10,483 bases of DNA from Micavibrio sp. UBA2020 (lineage in GTDB: Bacteria > Pseudomonadota > Alphaproteobacteria > Micavibrionales > UBA2020), in contig DDBY01000179.1 in assembly GCA_002334985.1 (NCBI GenBank), positions 1 to 10,483 on the forward strand, given 5' to 3'. This document shows positions 7,726-10,483 of the stretch, piece after piece (position 1 is the first letter of the stretch; each line of letters starts with the position of its first letter). The notes below the pieces were generated by a model. That model was given only the letters and a program-made list of their open reading frames with translations, was not told the origin of the DNA and did not search any database. The translations under genes and the position numbers were made by a program.

Positions 7726-8562
7726 ATGAGATTTTTTGCACAAAAAGGCGACGCGTCGGCTTCCCGGCGCCGTGCGCGGCTGTGGACGCAGCGTTTGAAA
7801 ACTGCCGGTATTTACGGCGGCGGTTTCGGCGTGGTTCTGGGCATCGCGGTTTATGGCTGGATGGGCGGATGGTTTTCCGTCGCCGGTAGCTTTGCCATGC
7901 AAAAAACCGTTGCCGCCAGCGCCGCGGCCGGATTCAAAATCAACGATATTCTTGTCATCGGCCGCCAGAACACCGCGCCCGAAGAGCTGCTGGCAAAACT
8001 CGGCATGCAAAAAGGCGATGCGCTTTTCGGCGTCTCGCTGGAAAGCGGACAAGAAAAAATCGCCGGTATTTCTTGGGTTAAAAGCGCGCGCGTCGCCCGC
8101 CGCCTGCCCGATACCATCGCCGTCACGATTGAAGAGCGCAAGCCCGCCGCGTTGTGGCAATACCGCAAAAAACTTTCCGTTATCGACATCGGCGGCCATG
8201 TGCTGACCGAAGAAAATCTGGATGGCTGGAAACATCTGCCGCTGGTTGTGGGCGAACATGCGCCGCAGGACGTCGCCGCACTTCTGGGGCTGTTACATGC
8301 AGAACCGGATATTGCAGGCGCGCTTGCCGCCGCCGTGCGCATTGGCAACCGCCGCTGGGATTTGCGCCTGAAAAACGGGCTTTTGGTCAAACTGCCGGAA
8401 AAAGATGTCGAGCTGGCGCTGCGCCAGCTTGCACGCATGGACAAAACAGAAAACATGCTGGCGCGCGACGTCAGCCACATTGATTTGCGCATCGCGGGCA
8501 AACTGGTGGTAGAGCCGAACCCCGCGCCGCCAGACGCACCCAAAGACAACGAACAAATTTAA
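7726..8562 (+). CDS. ftsQ: FtsQ, cell division protein (POTRA-domain, bitopic membrane protein)
   Basis: FtsQ is a low-abundance divisome protein with one membrane helix. It links cytoplasmic and periplasmic parts of the septal machinery, in E. coli through FtsB and FtsL. The 278-residue sequence has an Arg/Lys-rich cytoplasmic head (about 1-25), one hydrophobic segment rich in Gly and Val (about 28-50), and a POTRA region (about 70-138) ending in TIEERKP. The beta domain after it includes LWQYRKKLSVIDIGG (143-157) and WDLRLKNGLLVKLPE (211-225). VSHIDLRIAGKLVV (249-262) is the usual FtsQ end motif, followed by a Pro-rich tail. Identification rests on this architecture and on its position before ftsA. 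TAG at 7723 in the same frame makes ATG 7726 the earliest start. The only nearby purine tract, GGGG at 7719-7722, is just 3 nt from ATG. Confidence 0.92.
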   Translation: MRFFAQKGDASASRRRARLWTQRLKTAGIYGGGFGVVLGIAVYGWMGGWFSVAGSFAMQKTVAASAAAGFKINDILVIGRQNTAPEELLAKLGMQKGDALFGVSLESGQEKIAGISWVKSARVARRLPDTIAVTIEERKPAALWQYRKKLSVIDIGGHVLTEENLDGWKHLPLVVGEHAPQDVAALLGLLHAEPDIAGALAAAVRIGNRRWDLRLKNGLLVKLPEKDVELALRQLARMDKTENMLARDVSHIDLRIAGKLVVEPNPAPPDAPKDNEQI

Positions 8563-8584
8563 ACAAATAAAAATCGAAGCATAA

Positions 8585-8591
8585 AAGGGAG
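8585..8591 (+). promoter_or_regulatory. Ribosome binding site of ftsA
   Basis: AAGGGAG lies 6 nt before ATG 8598, in an AT-rich 35-bp gap after ftsQ. It supports the start that gives FtsA a long N-terminal extension. I saw no convincing promoter in this gap. Confidence 0.65.
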
Positions 8592-8597
8592 AACAAC

Positions 8598-9974
8598 ATG
8601 AAAAAGGGCAAAACCCCGCCAGAACAACCCGCCGCAGCCGACGCCGCGCCGAAAGACAAGCCCGCAAAACCGCAGCTGCGCCGCAAGGCCGCGCCGGAAA
8701 GCAACATCATCGCCGCGCTTGATATCGGCTCCAGCAAAATCTGCTGCTTCATCGCCGAAATGCGTCCGCATGGCGGCATCGAAGTTATCGGCATCGGCCA
8801 TCAGGCATCGCGCGGTGTAAAGGCGGGCACGATTGTTGACCTCAAGGCGGTTGAAACGGCCATCTCCCACGCTGTTGAATCTGCCGAGATGATGGCGTCG
8901 CGCCAGCTGCAAGGACAGCCCATCCGCAGCGTCTATGCGCTGGTGCCGGGCGTGCATACGAAGTCACACCAGATGTCGGTCAATGTCAAAATTTCCGGCC
9001 ATGAAGTTTCCGACCGCGACGTGCAGGGCGCGCTCGCCCACAGCCGCGGCGCCGTACAGCATGGCCGCGACGAGCTGGTGCATGTGATTGCCGCAGGCTA
9101 CGCGCTTGACGGCCAGCGCGGCATCAACGACCCGCGCGGCATGACAGGCCAAAGCCTTGATGTACTTCTCAGCCCCGTGACCGCACAAAGCACATCGCTG
9201 CGCAATATCACCGCCGCGCTGCACCAGAACCATCTGGAGGTTGACGGTTTCTGCGCCGCGCCCTATGCCGCAGGGCTTGCAACACTGGTCGAAGATGAAA
9301 AAGACCTTGGCTGCACTGTCATCGACATGGGTGGCGGCACAACATCCATCGCCGTTTTCGCGCAGGGCAAGCTGATTTACTCCGCGGCCATTCCCGTCGG
9401 CGGCAATCACGTCACCAGCGACATCGCGCGTGGCCTGACAACTTCGGTTGCGGATGCGGAGCGTATCAAGACGCTCTATGGCGCTGCACATGCAACATCG
9501 ACCGACGACGGCGCGCTTATCGACGTGCCGCCGATTGGCGAGGAAGAGCCGCTGCAACCTAACTACATTCCCAAATCGCTTCTGGTCGGCATCATCCAGC
9601 CGCGTATCGAAGAAACGTTTGAACTGGTGCGCGCGAAACTTGTCGATAACGGCATCAACCAAATCGCCGGCCGCCGCGTTGTTTTGACGGGCGGCGCATC
9701 GCAGCTGCCGGGGCTTTGCGACATCGGGCAGCTTATCCTCGACAAGCAAATCCGTCTTGGCCGCCCGCAACGTCTGCGCGGTCTTGCCGAAGCGACGGGC
9801 GGGCCCGCTTTTGCCGCCTGCGCCGGTCTTTTGACCTATGCGGCGGAGCATGCGATGGACGAAACGCCGCGCACGGCGCAGTCCTACAACTTCGCTTTGC
9901 CCTTCGCGCTGCATGGCGCGTTTCAAGGCAACATGCTGCAAAAGGTCACGTCTTGGTTGAAAGAGAACTGGTAA
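8598..9974 (+). CDS. ftsA: FtsA, actin-like membrane tether of the Z-ring
   Basis: FtsA is a peripheral membrane ATPase of the actin fold. It attaches FtsZ filaments to the cytoplasmic membrane and helps recruit later division proteins. At 458 residues it is longer than the usual 410-430. The extra length is mainly an N-terminal Lys/Pro/Ala-rich stretch (about 1-35) that looks disordered. The first phosphate motif AALDIGSSKICC is at 39-50. The 1C subdomain is around residues 110-200 (RSVYALVPGVHTK, 110-122). The second phosphate motif TVIDMGGGTTSIAVF is at 240-254, and the adenosine motif VVLTGGASQLPGL at 361-373. The C-terminus MLQKVTSWLKENW (446-458) fits the amphipathic membrane-targeting helix. 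No other ATG lies before the first phosphate motif. ftsZ follows after 171 bp. Confidence 0.96.
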   Translation: MKKGKTPPEQPAAADAAPKDKPAKPQLRRKAAPESNIIAALDIGSSKICCFIAEMRPHGGIEVIGIGHQASRGVKAGTIVDLKAVETAISHAVESAEMMASRQLQGQPIRSVYALVPGVHTKSHQMSVNVKISGHEVSDRDVQGALAHSRGAVQHGRDELVHVIAAGYALDGQRGINDPRGMTGQSLDVLLSPVTAQSTSLRNITAALHQNHLEVDGFCAAPYAAGLATLVEDEKDLGCTVIDMGGGTTSIAVFAQGKLIYSAAIPVGGNHVTSDIARGLTTSVADAERIKTLYGAAHATSTDDGALIDVPPIGEEEPLQPNYIPKSLLVGIIQPRIEETFELVRAKLVDNGINQIAGRRVVLTGGASQLPGLCDIGQLILDKQIRLGRPQRLRGLAEATGGPAFAACAGLLTYAAEHAMDETPRTAQSYNFALPFALHGAFQGNMLQKVTSWLKENW

Positions 9975-9977
9975 ACG

Positions 9978-9982
9978 ATTCA
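9978..9982. promoter_or_regulatory. GANTC site (GATTC), first of three in the ftsA-ftsZ gap
   Basis: GATTC lies 3 bp after the ftsA stop. GANTC is the recognition sequence of the cell-cycle methylase CcrM of Alphaproteobacteria. This single site carries little weight alone; the cluster with 10081 and 10111 is what matters. Confidence 0.4.
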
Positions 9983-9991
9983 AACAGCTGG

Positions 9992-10030
9992 ATTTTCCAC
10001 CAAAGGGGCCAAAATTCACCTGATTTTCCA
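9992..10030. repeat. Two GATTTTCCA direct repeats spaced exactly 30 bp
   Basis: GATTTTCCA occurs at 9992-10000 and 10022-10030, about three helical turns apart and on the same face of the helix. The first copy sits in a short palindrome, TGGATTTTCCA (9990-10000). The inverse TGGAAA occurs at 10086-10091, in the candidate -35 element. This could be a regulator binding pair upstream of ftsZ; I do not recognise the protein. Confidence 0.35.
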
Positions 10031-10059
10031 AACTGTTAGAGCTGAAGTGATTTCAAAAA

Positions 10060-10077
10060 AAATGCATCGAAATGCAT
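10060..10077. repeat. Tandem AAATGCAT repeats with 10-bp period upstream of ftsZ
   Basis: AAATGCAT is at 10060-10067 and again at 10070-10077, one helical turn apart. ATGCAT is itself palindromic, so the pair can be read as two half-sites for a dimeric protein. It could also form a hairpin of 6 bp with a CGAA loop. It ends 8 bp before the candidate -35 element of ftsZ. The poly-A tract just before it (10055-10062) may bend the DNA. Confidence 0.4.
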
Positions 10078-10080
10078 GAT

Positions 10081-10115
10081 GACTCTGGAAAGCGGCAAAG
10101 AAGGTAAGTAGAATC
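10081..10115 (+). promoter_or_regulatory. Candidate sigma-70-type ftsZ promoter flanked by GANTC sites
   Basis: TGGAAA (10086-10091, 4 of 6 to TTGACA), a 17-bp spacer and TAGAAT (10109-10114, 5 of 6 to TATAAT) form a plausible promoter. Initiation would fall near 10121, about 25 nt before the ftsZ ATG. GACTC (10081-10085) touches the -35 element, and GAATC (10111-10115) overlaps the -10. In Caulobacter, CcrM methylation of GANTC and the sigma-70 cofactor GcrA stimulate ftsZ transcription, so this layout fits methylation-dependent expression. The match is by eye and unproven. I found no TTAA-N7-TTAA CtrA site in the gap. Confidence 0.4.
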
Positions 10116-10131
10116 GGCAGCGTTACGAAGC

Positions 10132-10136
10132 GGAGG
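10132..10136 (+). promoter_or_regulatory. Ribosome binding site of ftsZ
   Basis: GGAGG lies 9 nt before ATG 10146. It is one of the best Shine-Dalgarno matches in the window, as expected for an abundant protein. It favours 10146 over the in-frame ATG at 10161. Confidence 0.75.
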
Positions 10137-10145
10137 ATAACAACA

Positions 10146-10483
10146 ATGATAAACGTAAGAATGCAATCACCCACCAACAGACTGAAGCCGAAGATTACCG
10201 TTATCGGTGTCGGCGGCGCCGGCGGCAACGCCGTGAACAACATGATTAATTCGCAGCTGGAAGGTTGCGAGTTTCTTGTCTGCAACACCGACGCGCAGGC
10301 GCTTGAAGGCTCCTCCGCACCGCACAAAATCCAGCTGGGCGCAAACGTCACGCGCGGTCTTGGCGCGGGCGCAAACCCGGAAATCGGCCGCGCAGCGGCA
10401 GAAGAAAGCCTTGAAGAAATCCTCGCCTATCTCGAGGGTTCCAACATGGTTTTCGTCACCGCCGGCATGGGCGGCGGCACGGG
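10146..10483 (+). CDS. ftsZ: FtsZ, tubulin-like division GTPase, N-terminal part (3' end cut by window)
   Basis: FtsZ polymerises with GTP into the Z-ring at mid-cell and recruits the divisome through FtsA, encoded upstream. Only 112 complete codons are present, and the frame is still open at the window edge. The sequence begins [16 protein letters not shown] and then shows the GTP-binding strand [18 protein letters not shown] (17-34). CNTDAQAL (46-53), KIQLG (61-65) and [20 protein letters not shown] (69-88) follow. The last codons [10 protein letters not shown] (103-112) run into the tubulin signature GGGTG, which the edge cuts. Every part seen is canonical for alphaproteobacterial FtsZ. 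The start at 10146 is supported by GGAGG 9 nt upstream. The gene appears to have its own promoter region in the preceding 171-bp gap, and read-through from ftsA is also possible because no clear terminator lies between them. Confidence 0.97.
   Translation, partial: MINVRMQSPTNRLKPKITVIGVGGAGGNAVNNMINSQLEGCEFLVCNTDAQALEGSSAPHKIQLGANVTRGLGAGANPEIGRAAAEESLEEILAYLEGSNMVFVTAGMGGGT

Noticed and set aside
9990..10020. Intrinsic terminator after ftsA formed by ATTTT and AAAAT arms
   Set aside because: Only five A-T pairs align; the inner bases mismatch and no T-tract follows, so it is unlikely to terminate.
8964..10031. Long open frame on the minus strand opposite ftsA (355 codons), and similar ones opposite ddl (6729-7712), murC (4178-4972) and murD (1009-1770)
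   Set aside because: These are antisense shadows of GC-rich coding DNA with strong third-position bias. Their translations are rich in Arg, His, Cys and Gln, show no recognisable domain, and lie fully opposite well-identified genes.
9975..10145. CtrA binding site (TTAA-N7-TTAA) or mraZ-type GTGGG boxes in the ftsZ upstream region
   Set aside because: Neither pattern was found in the gap. There is no TTAA there at all.
10016..10351. Minus-strand open frame of 111 codons across the ftsA-ftsZ gap, with a hydrophobic stretch
   Set aside because: Most of it is the complement of the conserved ftsZ 5' end. The hydrophobic part arises from the antisense of the ftsZ leader. I saw no ribosome binding site or family match.

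Overview
The window is a stretch of a dcw (division and cell wall) cluster. All genes are on the + strand, in the order mraY(3' end)-murD-ftsW-murG-murC-murB-ddl-ftsQ-ftsA-ftsZ(5' end). The gene order, with ddl between murB and ftsQ, and the protein signatures point to an alphaproteobacterium: the Ddl N-terminus reads GGWSAEREVSL, the FtsZ N-terminus reads [22 protein letters not shown], and FtsA and FtsW look alphaproteobacterial. The DNA is moderately GC-rich by eye. A Rhodospirillales- or Micavibrio-like host is possible, but I cannot resolve the taxon from the sequence alone. There are no signs of mobile DNA, tRNA, rRNA or CRISPR.

Positions 1-4174 hold the membrane and late-cytoplasmic part of the lipid II pathway. 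MraY makes lipid I, MurD adds D-Glu to UDP-MurNAc-L-Ala, FtsW is the septal glycan polymerase, and MurG converts lipid I to lipid II. These genes are packed with a 15-bp gap and 4-bp stop/start overlaps (ATGA, GTGA). An 84-bp gap follows murG; it contains a possible 24-codon ORF that overlaps the murG stop and ends in the murC ribosome binding site. Positions 4259-7673 hold murC, murB and ddl, which make UDP-MurNAc-L-Ala and the D-Ala-D-Ala dipeptide. Positions 7726-10483 hold the divisome genes ftsQ, ftsA and the start of ftsZ. The set thus links precursor synthesis to septal assembly: MurC, MurD, MraY and MurG supply lipid II, FtsW polymerises it, FtsZ forms the ring, FtsA tethers the ring to the membrane, and FtsQ bridges the inner and outer parts of the divisome.

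The coding content is canonical. The least ordinary parts are the two longer gaps. The ddl-ftsQ gap (52 bp) carries a bulged GC-rich hairpin followed by five T, and ftsQ has an unusually close purine tract instead of a normal Shine-Dalgarno site. The ftsA-ftsZ gap (171 bp) is a probable ftsZ control region. It holds three of the seven GANTC (CcrM methylation) sites that I found in the whole window. Two of them lie at the -35 and -10 elements of a candidate promoter. The gap also has two AAATGCAT repeats exactly 10 bp apart and two GATTTTCCA repeats exactly 30 bp apart. This arrangement suggests cell-cycle, methylation-linked control of ftsZ, as known in Caulobacter. No previously undescribed protein system is evident here.
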